DNA from: Paramacrobiotus metropolitanus
Taxonomy: Eukaryota; Tardigrada; Eutardigrada; Parachela; Macrobiotidae
Length of the DNA stretch: 64,000 nucleotides
Assembly (NCBI RefSeq): GCF_019649055.1
Contig: NW_026570263.1
Span: forward strand, 124,001 to 188,000
Direction: 5' to 3'
The notes beneath the pieces were generated by a model, which saw only the letters and a program-made list of their open reading frames with translations, ran no database searches and was not told the DNA's origin. Both the position numbers and the translations under genes were made by a program. Shown piece by piece: positions 1 to 12,040 of this stretch (positions within the stretch are counted from its first letter, which is position 1; each line of letters opens with the position of its first letter).

Positions 1-545
1 TTAAGGGATGGTTTGGGTTCCATAGTCACGTTGGTTCTACCTAATTGTACGCTGGCGACTACGAGATGCAATAAAATTTTTTTTGTTTAAGTGAAACTGA
101 CTCTCGATATTGTAATCGCGTTATTGGAAATAAATCAGTTCTGCATAAAAATCTGGATCGGCTTGCTGCACTGCACTCGCCGCCATTTATAAACGTGCTG
201 AATAATGCCGCATTCAATCTGAACATGACGGTCACTATTCAATGTACTCCGTGATGTCCAGGTTATAGATTTATATTTATTTAACTGCGTTTACGCAATA
301 AGCACAACTTTAAAAGACTGATAATTAAACCATGCTTGCGATTCTCTTAACATAGAGGCTTAAAAAGCAAAGCGTACGACATGAACTATGAAGGTACCGT
401 AGTGTAGTGGCATATGCAGGCTCCATTTCCGCTGGTTGTCGCGATTATTAACAACTATTAGTATTGACTGATTACATGGTTCATTTGCTTTAGTATCAAT
501 GCGAGAAATTTTTCCCTAATACTGTATTTCAGCAATAAATTATGT
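1..545. other. no gene recognised
   Basis: AT-rich sequence without a convincing exon, repeat or RNA gene. Confidence 0.5.
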
Positions 546-554
546 TTTATTTTA

Positions 555-1072
555 GGTGACCACTCCGTACACACCCTTTTACTCCGTACACAACCTTTCG
601 CACTCCCTTTCATTCCGTGCACAACCTTTTAATTTTTTTTAATTTTTTCACAGCAGAGTTATTTCTGGAATAAAAAAAAACGCGCAATCTCGACCGTTTT
701 TTGGATTTTGAACAGCAACGTTTTTCACCCTAATCTCCGCAAGATCTGCTCCGTAACACTTGTATATTCAATCTTCGCTTGCCACGTGAGTTATTTGTCG
801 ACGCTGCCATACACCAGGACGTCTTCGTCGGAACGGTCCCATGATGTTGCAAAAACGTAGTAATATTTTTTTTGTAGTTTTGCTTTTCTGTAGTAATATA
901 CTGTAGATTACAAGTATTTAAGTATAATACCTATATATAAATATATATAAAAGTTTGGTAGTGCACCGAGTGAATGGTAGTGCGCAAAAAGGTTGTGCAC
1001 GGAATGAAAGGGAGTGCAAAAGGTTGTGTACGGAGTGAAAGGGTGTGAAAGGGTGTGTACGGAGTGGTCACC
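555..1072. mobile_element. Mutator-type MITE, 518 bp
   Basis: Inverted ends of about 76 bases begin GGTGACCACTCCGTACACAC and are rich in the module CCGTACACAACCTTT. The right arm carries an extra block of about 11 bases. The element is flanked by a perfect 9-base direct repeat, tttatttta, at 546-554 and 1073-1081. Long inverted ends plus a 9-base target duplication fit Mutator-like elements. The interior is AT-rich and has no transposase, so the copy is non-autonomous. The superfamily call is inferred from duplication length and arm length. Confidence 0.8.
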
Positions 1073-1081
1073 TTTATTTTA

Positions 1082-1866
1082 TGCCTAAGTCCGTATCTTA
1101 AGTACACCGAAGAGAGTTAGCTTGTAACAGAAATTTGCGCATGCTAGACCGCAGCCAAATACATACAAATACTTATCTGTACTGCCTGAGAATTATTTCA
1201 CTATTGCACAAATACAGTAATCAAAGCGAATTTCTTATTTATTTTATTTTATTAGTTTTTATGCATCATTGGTTTACCGTTTATGCTTGGGGTAAAACTT
1301 GAAACTGTATAATTTTATGCTGGTTTTACGGCTAGTTTTTATGTGTTCTTCCCTTTATTAAATTTTCGGTATTAATTTTCTTAAAATTCCCAACAATCAC
1401 TAGAAATTTCAAATGGCATTTCAATTTCAAACGAGTTTAACATAGTAGCAATACCAATTAAAAAAATCCAATTGGAAAAATCCCGGAACTCAAAATGGAT
1501 GCTTCCTAGTTTCTATTTGTATTTGTATTTCAGCGTTAAAATATGCACGTCAACAGTCAACTAATACTATAAACCGTGCTGCGGTTTTCACGTGTTGTCC
1601 TGCTTGCCCAGCTCAGCCTACACAGCCGCGACGCGAAGTAGAACGTTCGTGACATTTCCACTGGCAGTGTGGAGACCGTACCCGGGAAACCGCTGACGGT
1701 CAGCGCTTATGGCCATCCACTTAACAGGCACACATTTCCGGTGTAATAATATAAGGAACGCCACCAAAATGTTCATCCATTGTACCCGGCAAATTATTTC
1801 GCGGTGTTGGTTAGGCGCGGACAACACCAGGGAACATTTATCCAACAGAGGATTATCGGCTGAACC
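1082..1866. other. no gene recognised; upstream region of the cathepsin B-like gene
   Basis: AT-rich to about 1560, then more GC-rich towards the start codon at 1867. Short open frames at 1618-1897 show no family resemblance. Confidence 0.4.
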
Positions 1867-4567
1867 ATGCGATCGGCAATCAGCATACTGGGACTGACCG
1901 TCATCGCCGCTACACTGGTGTAATCATCACGCATCGTTTTATGTCATTATCCTGTATTCTTTGATTAGTTTATTACGTTATTGATTTTTCTCAGATTATT
2001 TATTAACTGGGGTGGCTTGTAGTGCGGCCAAAATTCCGCCACCGGGTCTGAAGAAGCTCAGCGATGCGACGCTGGAAAATCTGCCCAAATTCGAGCCCAA
2101 CATCCGGCACCGCGCGGTGAAAGCCATCCCTGACTGTTTCGACGCGCGGACGAAATGGCCCAAGTGTAAGAGTATCTCCGACGTCCGTGATCAAGGCATG
2201 TGCGGCACGTGCTGGGTGAGAATTCTCCGTTTAAATAAGCTGTCTCGCTAAGGACTAAATGGCAGTAGATTAGATGGTGTTCTGTATCAGGCCGTCGCCA
2301 GTGCTGCCGTCCTGTCAGATCGCTTTTGCATCGCTTCCGGTGAGAAGGATCAGACGTACATCTCCGCCGAACATCTGGCCGGATGCACGGATCTCAAACG
2401 CAACGGATACGAAAAGTATAATTAGATGCTGTTGTCATTAGAGCCTAACGTATTCCCACGCACGTACTCTGTACATAGGTAAAAAATAACTACTTTGCCG
2501 TCTTTTCTTAAAATTTGTTGCAAAATCTTTCCCTTGATTTTTAACCCATTTGTAATTTGCACTGTACGTAAATTTTTTTATTTTTAGCAAATTATTCTTA
2601 TAGTTAATTTTCATTGTAACTACGGTATGTGCAGCGAATGTCGGTGCCATTAGATTCGCCATTACACTAACGTACGTCATGTCGCAATTTATAGTTGTCA
2701 AGGCGGCAACGACAACGCCAACGCCTACCGGCAAGCGGCCGTTTACGGTGTGGTCAGTGGCGGTAACTACAACAGCAAATCGGGTTGCATGCCGTACCCG
2801 CTGCGTCCGCTGCCTGACTCGGAGGCCATCGACATCACCTGCCGCGATCAGTGCACCAATACCGGCTTCAAGCAGAGCTTCGAAAAGGACAAACACTACA
2901 GTAAGCTTACAGTCTCGGTCTCGGTACAAGTTTTTTTTGTCAAAACAACATCCGTTAGTCGATGCTTTTTGGACCTCCTACATCGGATCCAAGCCCCTAA
3001 ACGGCATTCAGAACACCCCTCCTGACCAGACCGCCAAGAATGTGGAGCTAATGAAGCTGGAGATCATGACCAACGGCCCCATCACCGCCGCCATCGTCAT
3101 GTACACTGATTTCGAACCCTGGAAACCCGAACAAGGTACCCTCGAACCCGCATTCCCTGTTCGCTCACAAAATAAACAGGAGACCGGTTATTAAAGGAGC
3201 CTACCGGGGTCCGGGTCCGGAAGCCCAAGGTCCCATCGGCGGGCACGCCGTCCGCATCATCGGGTGGTGCAAGGACCCCAACGGGGTTCCCTACTGGCTG
3301 ATCTCCAACTCGTGGGGCGCCGCCCGCGGAGACAAGGGCTACTACTGGGTGGAGATGGGGCAGAACGTCATCGGGATCGAGGATATGATAGCCGCGCCCA
3401 TCATGAACCAGCCCAACAGCTGCCCGGCCAGTTTGTGCGATAAGCCCCTCGACCAGATGATCCGGCTGCGGCCCACGGAGCCCCAGTCGCCGGTGTACGT
3501 CTTCCAGGGCAACTGCACACAAGAGGTGCAGATCAGCGCTGACGGGAAGATCACACCGGTGGGAAAGCCGACGCCCATCGCCAGTACCTTCATGGGCGGA
3601 CCCAACTCCGGTCCGATCAAGACCTGGGTGGAGGCGCAGAATCCCCAGGAAGTCTGGATCGCTAACGTACGTACAATGCAAGTTTTTGCAGCAAATAAAT
3701 GCGGATCAGTTGGCTGTTTATTAGGCTAGAGTCTCATTCATTATCGGAATTAACCAGATAAATCGCACCACCAACTAAGAACAGGACCGGCGATTGTTAG
3801 CTAAAAAACATTCACTAAGCTTCCGCTGCCAAATTAATAAACCCATTCGCGATGGTACTGCTTTCTAATTGAAAGATCGTTAAAAAAAACGTAAAACCAA
3901 AACTGGAAATTGATTGTTGTATGATTTTGTCGTTACAGGAAAATGGAAGAGCCGGTGTCTGTTTCGACACGCCGCGCGCCGGAAAGAAAGGCTGTCGCGT
4001 TGGACGGTTCAACTCGATCGATAAAAACGCCGGGCCAATGACCATCACTGCTAGCCGCGACAAATATATCTACTGTAAACTTTATAAATCCCGCATTCAA
4101 GCAATAACAAAATATTATTACTGATTACTAAATTAATAAATATTACTAATAATTAAGTAATTTTTAATATTATTGTCGGCTGTAATTTTCACCTGCGTAA
4201 TGTTACGGGTAATTTACGTTTTACGCCAGCATTCCTACGTAGTTTATTGCAGATACCGATGCGACTCGTGCCCGGCAGATCTTCAAATTCCCCGGCGGCG
4301 GCACGAGCGGCCACGCCATCGATATCGCCGACACGTTCAGCAGTAAGTTCCAGAAGGTCAACTCGCTCCTGGACATTGACGGCAGCAAGATGCTGGTGTG
4401 CGGCGTGGGCATTAAGGGACTGCCGGCCTGCGCCACCTTCGACTACGCCACCGAGAAGGTATGTCGCTTCTTGACCTTTGGCCGTGCGTGTTCGTCCTTG
4501 TACAAGTGGTTTGTTGTTGCAGCTGTCCAATCACAACACGCTCAAGAAATACGTGACCAAGTGCTGA
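1867..4567 (+). CDS. secreted cathepsin B-like cysteine protease with a long C-terminal extension
   Basis: Nine exons: 1867-1919, 2023-2215, 2291-2415, 2695-2900, 2959-3135, 3197-3666, 3939-4074, 4253-4458, 4523-4567. All junctions are GT-AG and the frame closes at 536 residues. A signal peptide (about 1-19) and a short propeptide of about 35 residues precede the papain-fold (C1A) core. The catalytic Cys is C81 in QGMCGTCW, the His is H268 in GGHAVRI and the Asn is N289 in SNSWG; CQGG and the cathepsin B stretch DKHY are present. The occluding loop is short and lacks the His-His pair needed for the dipeptidyl-carboxypeptidase activity of cathepsin B, so endopeptidase activity is inferred. Residues 322-536 form a Cys-containing tail I do not recognise. 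A secreted or lysosomal digestive role is likely. The family call is firm; individual exon edges are a little less certain. Confidence 0.88.
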
Positions 4568-6630
4568 AGGCAGGGATTCTGTAGAAGCTTGTTTTTAACG
4601 CTGATCAGCAATGGTTCGGTAAAGACGTGTCAAGTTTGGCGCCCGTGCCGAAGTAATCTGTACACCTGCTTGATCGGCTATCTGCATACCGTTCACACTC
4701 TTGTTGATGACAGAATGCATGTAACTGTGTAAAACGTTTTACCGACTGGCTGATCCGTAAAACGATTTACCAATCAACCCGAAGTTCTGTTGTTGAAAAA
4801 AAAAACTAAAAAACTAATTGGAACAGGCGAATCCCTGTGGTACTCAAAAGTCACCGTATACATACATACTTACGTTTTCCTACGCTTAAAACCAATTAGA
4901 AACATTTTCTCCAGAATGTTGTAAATAAAATCAAAAATCAGCTCGTAAAGATAGGGAAATTTGGAAAATATAGCGGTTTTCCAGACCAAACGTGGTTAAT
5001 TCACCTGACCACGCGTTGACAAGTCCATAAAGACCAAAATAAGCTTCGTTTTGTACGGTAAGATTGTGTGGATATAAAGATACAGTCAATTTTATAATAT
5101 GATGCAACTCTTGGTTCCCTATCACCTTCTACAAGCCAAATACTGTTTTAATGTAGTCGCGAATTATGGTCGAAATTAACAAGTCAAAGCATCCATTTTG
5201 GTAATTGCCACTTATATTGTGCGATATCAGGTAATTGTTTAAGTAGTTTTGACTTTAGCACAGTTAAGTTACTCAATCAGAGTTTGGTTATTAAAGCAAT
5301 TAAAGCACAGCATCTGCTTCATTTTGTTTCGACGAGCCGGTTTCTAGATTGCTTAAAACGTATATATTTTCATAAGCATTGAATTTTTTGCAAGTTGCAC
5401 GGCATATGAACAATTTCAGTGTCGTACGCCGGTACAGCATCATGTGTACCAACTTCTGGGTATTATAAAATGTGACACTGCCAAAATAAAAATAAAAATT
5501 ACTGCTGTCACAATCGTTTCACGCATTTTACACACTTATATCCAAGAAAGTTCTAACTTTTACCGAAGCGAATATAGTAAACAAAAGCCACCGCACTACA
5601 CAATTTCTTGTTTCACAAGTATCTCTGAACTGTCGAGTGTCGACAGTGTCGACTGGTCTTGAAATAAATAATTAACATTTTTTGCTTCAGTGTTTTGAGA
5701 TTTGGCTGTGCCTTGCACACCTAGGTTTGCTAACTGTTCTATCATGAGTAAATTGGAGCCGATTTTTTATTTAATTTTGGGCAAAATATTTTTATTACGC
5801 TGTCAATTGTAGCCATATGATCAATAAAGCATAACGGCGCTGGAGATATTATGCGTTATGCAAAAACAAACTTCGAAAGCATAGGTAAATTAAAAATATT
5901 ATGTCGAGCCTATAATAGCATTGCTGTTATGTACACACGAGCGTCGAACTAAAAAATTTGCAAAATTTATTCGAAAAACATTGGTGTTGGCCGTCTACTG
6001 CATAATTTACAAATACTACGCTGTTATGATGACCATGGTCCATGGAAGATAGACGAGAATGAAGCTGAAGCCACCACTCTACAACATTCCTGGTTTGGAG
6101 GGTATGTTGTCGGCTGGGGTTTGAAAATAAAGATTGCCAAATGCAAGCGTGTACAATAAAACGAATCTAGAAGCGAAATTCGAACTTTGCTGCTATGGGA
6201 TCTGATAAGATGTGCTGAATTCTTCCACGTACACTACAAGACGCCAACATGTTTGAAGATTCTTGAAGGTCGGTCGGTGGTCGAGGACTCCGGCGACAAA
6301 GCGAGGCAAGCAAATTTCCCAATGCAACACAACACACACACTGTCAGTGGGAATTCTGTCTGCTCCAATTTGTCGCGCGTCAACACGAACCCCTCTTCGA
6401 TCGTGACCTTTATGCTGCGCAGCGGATCCTTCACAACACCAGCAAACTCCAAGATTAGATTAACGGTCATAACAGGTTGGAACAGAGACATGTGGTATGG
6501 GTGCTCTTTTACGGAAACCGCTTTTATTTGGAGACGATCGAATGACGCTTGGCTTACAAGCCAATGACTGTGGGCGCTTGTTTTACCGTCAATTGACGGT
6601 GTCGACAGGAAGAAGCGTCGTACGTCGTGG
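4568..6630. other. no gene recognised
   Basis: Two kilobases of AT-rich sequence between the cathepsin gene and the GPCR 3' end. Open frames stay below 130 codons, show no recognisable motif and are not linked by splice sites. Confidence 0.45.
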
Positions 6631-8167
6631 TTAGTAGACGTACACCTTGCAGCGGGATTGGCTGGTGGAGGTGGAGCGTTTATGCGGGGTGGGCAGCGAC
6701 GCGGGAGAGGACGTGTTCACGCGGGCGCGGCCTTTCAGCCGGAAACACAGTCGACTGGAGGGAAGATGTAGGCTCAGGCGCTCCAGCAAAGAGCGCAGAG
6801 CGAAGCGGTGTTCACGGCTCATACTCAGCAAAATCACCTGTAACCAAACACCAAAATCAGCGCAATCAAGGAACAAATTTTTGAAACAGCAAAGCATATG
6901 TACTGATGTACATATATTAATGTACGTATACTAATGCACATAATATAGAATATTATGTACTAATGTACATATAAGATATCATGTACCAATGTACATATGC
7001 TAATAAATGAATCGCTTGAAACTTGTACGTGTACTATAACCACGCGCTACGAAGACGACACTTCGGTTTTTACCAAACTCGAGCTTTGGAAAAAACTCGA
7101 ACTAGTAAAACAATTATTACGCTTCTGGCTTGAACGAGACGATGTGTAACAGTTAAAAAGCACCCAGGCTGTGCGAAAATAAGGTTTAACATAGGTTTTT
7201 ATAAAATCTGCAATATCATCCTTGCGTTTGTAACAGAAACACAACACCGCTTCAACACAAGTAGCAAACAAAGAACCAGGACAAGCAGTTTGGCACGACA
7301 CCCCTATAAATAATTTACCGGCGTTCCCGCACTGCCGCAGATCATCACCGTCCGCAGCCAGACAAAGAGCGTGTAGTTGTCCTTCCAGTAGTGATAAAAG
7401 TAGGTGGTAATCACGGGAATGGGCAGGTAGCACGCCAGATACCACACATACACCACCAACAACACCACGCTGATCGCGCGCTGTCGGCGCTGTTTACGCT
7501 GCTCCGCAAAGTTCTGCGTGTCGGCCACTTGCACGGCGCGCCGCAGCGCCCCCACCACCAACGTATAGCACACCGCCTGGATAATCATCGTACCCGTGAA
7601 ACTAACATGCGTGTACATCGAAAAAAAGACACCACGCGTTGGTTGGACGCCGCAATGACCCAGCGGGTTGAACCGGTTCAACGTTCCCCCGACGCCGAAT
7701 AGCAACGGCACCGTGGTGGCTAACCCGAGGATCCAGATAACGATGATAGACAAAACTAGCGGCCGGTGGCGAGTGTAGCGCGCGTAGTGATGCGGGAAGA
7801 CCACGGCGATCATGCGGTTAATGGCTAATAACACCAGCGACCAGTTGGAGAGGACGGTTAGCAGGATCTGGAAGAAAGCCACCGGGACGCAGTTTATGTG
7901 GAACGGGTGGCCGGTCTGGTGCGCCCAGATGGCCGTGTTGGAGAGCGGGGTTAAGATAGCCATATTGGTGACCTCGACGGTTAGTGCGTGGATGACCAGG
8001 AGGTTGGCGCTGTTGCGGTAACGCCGGCGGACGCTCAGCGACACGATTAATAACGTGCTTAAAATTGACCCGACGGCCAGGATGACGCTGGTCAGGATGA
8101 ACCAGGTCGAGACGAAGGAGTTGGATAGTACGGGCGCAACGCTAACGTTGGAGATATTATGCGACAT
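6631..8167 (-). CDS. class A (rhodopsin-like) orphan G protein-coupled receptor
   Basis: Two exons on the minus strand, 8167-7319 and 6837-6631, joined in phase 0 (donor GTAAAT, acceptor TTACAG), give 351 residues. The N-terminus has N-glycosylation sites NIS and NVS. Seven hydrophobic segments follow, with C93 before TM3 and a Cys in the second extracellular loop (GHCG) as the usual disulfide pair. The DRY box is replaced by NRM (117-119) and the TM7 motif NPxxY by TPVIL, both unusual and pointing to a divergent receptor branch. The short basic and Ser/Thr-rich tail lies in the second exon; without splicing the frame would end just inside TM7. Ligand unknown. Invertebrate genomes, tardigrades among them, hold many such orphan receptors. 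Confidence 0.85.
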
Positions 8168-9586
8168 TTTTACAAAATATTACGGGATTGTGCGGAAACC
8201 GGAGTTGTTGGCGTTTGAAGAATAATAAATACAGTAATCAGGATAAAACGAGGAAAATAGGTTGGAAGAAGGAAAGGTCGCGTATGAAACGCAGCTCAGC
8301 CGGTGAGCGAAACTGAATGGCTGCGCCACGCAGCCCGCCGACTGCTCGTGCGGCGTAATTTGCGTATAGTGCTCTCCACTTAATTGGCATCGTTCCTTAC
8401 AGGATAAGGCTGACTGCGTCAACAGACCCGCGGAGTTGTATTGACGCGCTGATTGTTAGTCTAATTAACGCAGCACTGTGCTTGTGCTGCTTATACCGTA
8501 GCGGCTAGCTGTGGGGAAAGAACGAGGCGTCTTCCGGTTTGATTGTTAGAAGCCGTAATGATGTGTTGTGCCGAGAATTATGTGCATGAAAACGAATACG
8601 TTTTCGGGGCGGTATTGAAGCATACATAACATGCAAGCGCAGTTCGCGCAATCCTTAGCAGTTTTTGCATTTGTTTCATGGCCTTGTGTCGTCAAATTGT
8701 TTGTCTACATTGACGTGAAAAGCGTTTAATGTACGCCCAACACACTGTAGGCGAGTTACGTGCGAAATAAAAATTTTACCACACTTTAACGCAAACTAAT
8801 GTACGGCGTATCAAATGCCTCATTATCTACTGATTTCCTTCGAGTTTTACTGACTAATGCGTATAGGTACTCGTAAAGGCGAATATGACGCGGAACCACG
8901 TTTTTTTCATCGGAACCAGAAACCACGTTCGAAATTTTTATGATAAATTGTAAAAAATTCTGTTGCGATTTAAAATTTGCAAAAATTCTAAAAAATACAT
9001 TTTTCAGAGTGAATAATCTCCTATTTTCGCGATGCATGCGCCGATAATCTCCCATGAAGAAATGACCTGTTAACATAAGCACCGGTTTCAACTTTCCACA
9101 CATAAATATTCTGCAGATTATTAAATTCCTGCTGATTGTGAGTGTTTTGTTAATCCGAAGAAAAATAGAGGCGCATTGATCCACCAACAGAAATCTTGAT
9201 GACGACAGGAATGTCTCGTAAAGACGAAACCGGATTACGGCCGCTACTATACGTACTTCGCCGCGGTTTCCTGGTTATTTACCGCGACCAGCTAAATAAT
9301 TCCTTAAACCGCGCGACAATTTTAAAACACTCGTTTCCACCTCCAAACGAATGTCAAGGAAATTTTTCGGCTATTAGTGAGCTTTTAGATTTTCTAAAAT
9401 TTCGTTACATACGTCGATGTACCGTACCGAAAGCGACTGCAGCTGCCGGACACCATAGGTTACGTAAACTGTGTACTGCATTCCTGGATTGTCCTGGTCG
9501 TGTCCTACTTAGATTAAATTATCAATACACCACTGCCGCAGATCGATAAGTATAATCAATTCAAAACCCTTCCTAGAACTCCAGCC
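8168..9586. other. no gene recognised
   Basis: Upstream of the GPCR. A 133-codon minus frame (8786-9187) and a 117-codon plus frame (9196-9549) are open but resemble nothing I know. Around 8692-8725 there is weak likeness to a stretch inside the Helitron (19194-19235), possibly an old fragment. Confidence 0.35.
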
Positions 9587-10739
9587 ATGACCTCCTCGTT
9601 GCTGTCTTGTATCCTGTTTGGCGCTGCTTATCATGTGAGCATCGAATATCTCTGAAGAACATTTCACGCGAATTATCACTGTGTTTTCTAAATTAATCCA
9701 CGTTATTCCACTGATTTTGTGTCACCATGTCATGGCTATAATTATTTTAATATTTTTTGCGCATCAAAATTATTAATAACTGTTTACTCCATCTTCTAAG
9801 CAGTATCATCATTGTTAGCAGTATCTTCAGTAACCAATAATCATTTTGGTTAAGTATTTTGTAACTGCCGTAAAGCAGAAGTTTTGCAGTAAAGTAAAAA
9901 ATTATTTTACGTAACGCAATTATTTTTGCAAAACAGGAAGAACAGATACAGCGGTTATACAGGATGGTAATTTCTACGGCTCTTTAGGTTTTGATGAGCA
10001 ACGTCGAAGCCGCCGGAAAGCTTGTGAGTGCTCAGTGAAAATTCTTTACGGATACATTCGGCTTTTTGTGTATTTGAAGAAAAATAAGACTTATTTAGAT
10101 TTATATTAGAGCAACTATGAAATCGGCCGGATAAGAGACCTGTACAAAACTGGGAAATCTGCCAGCGAAATCAGCAAGTCCGTCAATGTGCCCAAAGACA
10201 AAGTGGAAGCGGTCATCAAAATGCAGGTAAATTGTACACAAAAACGTTATAATTAAACGAAAAAAATAAAGAAAATACTAGAAAAATGCACACTGGAATG
10301 CATTAGCAGACCGGAGCTTTGCTAAGGCGTAAATTGTCTTATTGTTTTATTGTTACTTCCGTAACGAACTTCCGCAACGGACACAGATACATTTTTGCAT
10401 TAATGCTGAAATAAGAGGACCTTCGCTATGTAACGCTCCGGTCGATCATGCGTATACCCTACATGTACATGTACATGTATATGTACATGTATATATACTT
10501 ACATGTATATAAACGTAAATGAATGTACCGTATATATTACATCTGAATGGCGGTGTCTATCTACGAACCTTAATTAAATTTGCAAGTAAAATCTTGTGCT
10601 GCAGAATCTGTCGTCCAGCCAAACCCTGCAGATAGCGCAACTCCTGCAAGCCGGCAAACCGATATCGGAAATCAGCCGGACCACCCGTCAAACGGCGGAT
10701 GCTATCAACGCGGTCAAGCTGGTTTACGCAATACGCTGA
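9587..10739 (+). CDS. small secreted protein with two helix-turn-helix-like repeats
   Basis: Four phase-0 exons: 9587-9634, 9988-10023, 10110-10226, 10605-10739; 111 residues. Exon 1 encodes a hydrophobic start, MTSSLLSCILFGAAYH, like a signal peptide. Exons 3 and 4 each encode one copy of a repeat of about 35 residues: IGRIRDLYKTGKSASEIS and, aligned with it, LQIAQLLQAGKPISEIS, each followed by a second helix rich in Val and Ala. The pattern (hydrophobic helix, GK, then SEIS) is that of homeodomain-like helix-turn-helix units of resolvase or sigma type. One repeat per exon suggests exon duplication. Each exon is short, so the gene shows only after splicing. All four junctions are consensus and in phase. 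I do not know the family. If the first exon is wrong the protein could be nuclear, but as written it is predicted to be secreted. Confidence 0.55.
10452..10510. repeat. (ATGTAC)n microsatellite
   Basis: Degenerate alternation of acatgt and atatgt units in the last intron of the small secreted protein gene. Confidence 0.8.
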
Positions 10740-11332
10740 TTAAATAATTCTGCAATAATATTATGCATTTCCCTCAAAAAAATCGCAGGTTTTACGCAGG
10801 TTACGTACCTCGCTGACAGCATTACTGTGTTCATAAATGCCACTATAATGTCTGCAGTCTACATTATTATAAGTTTCTTTAGATCAGAACGATGCAGACT
10901 GTGACGAAATAAATGAAAGCTAAATCTATCAAGTACCAGTTCCCAGTCTACGTGCACGTTTTAATGGACAATATGTGCCATACATCGGCTGCGAAATCAT
11001 AAAAAATTAATTTTATTTTAAACCAACATGATAAATTATATTTAACGATTTTATTTGACATCAGGTAAGCGAAAGCCGTGTACAAAATTAATGTAGTATT
11101 GCTATCCGGAAGAAAGTCCCCCGCTATACCGCAGCAGAGCAAATCTGGGGGGATGTATTGTACGGCAGCTCATAATACCTCGTATTATACTAATTATACG
11201 TACATACCACGCATCACGGCATCCGTACGCTAAGCAGTATGCGGTGTATCAAGTACCTACTTAAGTTTATTGGCAATAGCCGCCCAAATGGCAATAATTG
11301 CAAGCGCTGGTACACTACTTAATAGTTAAAAA

Positions 11333-11620
11333 TTAAACATTAAAAAAACAACCAAAATCCTTATCCTCTCTCGGATTAAGAGGCAGTGTACTCAAAACAG
11401 CCGTAGCATTTCCTTTAACAACAGCTAAACTAAAACGCTGCTTGAGAAAAGCAGTAGAACGCGCTTCGCCCGTTATGTCCCGAATCTTTCGGCCCATGAA
11501 ATGCAACATTTCACTGAAAGCAGGGCCAAAAACTCCCAGTGTCTCAATAACCAGCGGATAAAAGAGGTAACCGCATTCCAAAAAAGAATACGTCCGGCGC
11601 TTGGAATTTTCTGCCACTTA
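11333..11620 (-). mobile_element. LINE 3' end fragment (restriction-like endonuclease type)
   Basis: A minus-strand frame of 94 codons matches the C-terminal region of the larger LINE ORFs in this window: YLFYPLVIETLGVFGPAF, then GRKIRDITGEARSTAFLKQR, FSLAVVKGNA and the terminal peptide FGCFFNV. In related copies this region follows the PD-type endonuclease core (RPDG...WDATC). This is a 5'-truncated dead copy. Two copies of acttacttatcgttagt sit just upstream (about 11620-11657). Confidence 0.75.
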
Positions 11621-11819
11621 CTTACTTATCGTTAGTACCTACTTACTTATCGTTAGTTGTAAACGTTAGCGACGTGTATATTGGAGATTTTCACTACGGC
11701 CGTAGTTCCGCATTCTACATTGAATAAAATAGTATAGATATAAACTTAATTCAAGTTAAATCGTATTCACAATTTCGGATAGAGAAATGGTCAGCTCCTT
11801 GGAGGGAGAACCAAGGAGA

Positions 11820-12040
11820 TATCCGGAGAAGCCCGATCCACGGCTCTTTTAAAGCAGCGTACTAGCCTCGCAATTATTAAAGGAAACGCGGCGGCTGTTT
11901 TGAGAACTTTACCGGGCAAGAATAAACTGGCTGAAAATACTGATTTTGGTTGTTTTTTTTAATTCTTAATTGTGCAATGCTGGCCGTAGTGATACGAATT
12001 ACGACTGTTATGTCGCGGCATGATCATCAGTAAAGAAGGT
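11820..12040 (+). mobile_element. LINE 3' end fragment, head-to-head with 11333-11620
   Basis: Decayed plus-strand copy of the same LINE tail (GNAAAVLRTLPGKNK-like, then DFGCFF and a stop). It is about 80 percent similar over its length to the fragment at 62750-62990. It lies in opposite orientation to the fragment just left of it. Confidence 0.65.

Noticed and set aside
3097-3681. Minus-strand frame of 194 codons
   Set aside because: Shadow of cathepsin exon 6, which carries the catalytic His and Asn on the plus strand.
8786-9187. 133-codon minus frame
   Set aside because: No signal, motif, splice partner or composition bias that distinguishes it from chance in AT-rich DNA.
9942-9972. Possible exon GAAGAACAGATACAG... 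after CAAAACAG in the small secreted gene
   Set aside because: Using it would require an intron of about 20 bases to reach the next in-phase exon at 9988. The direct 9634 to 9988 junction is simpler and in phase.
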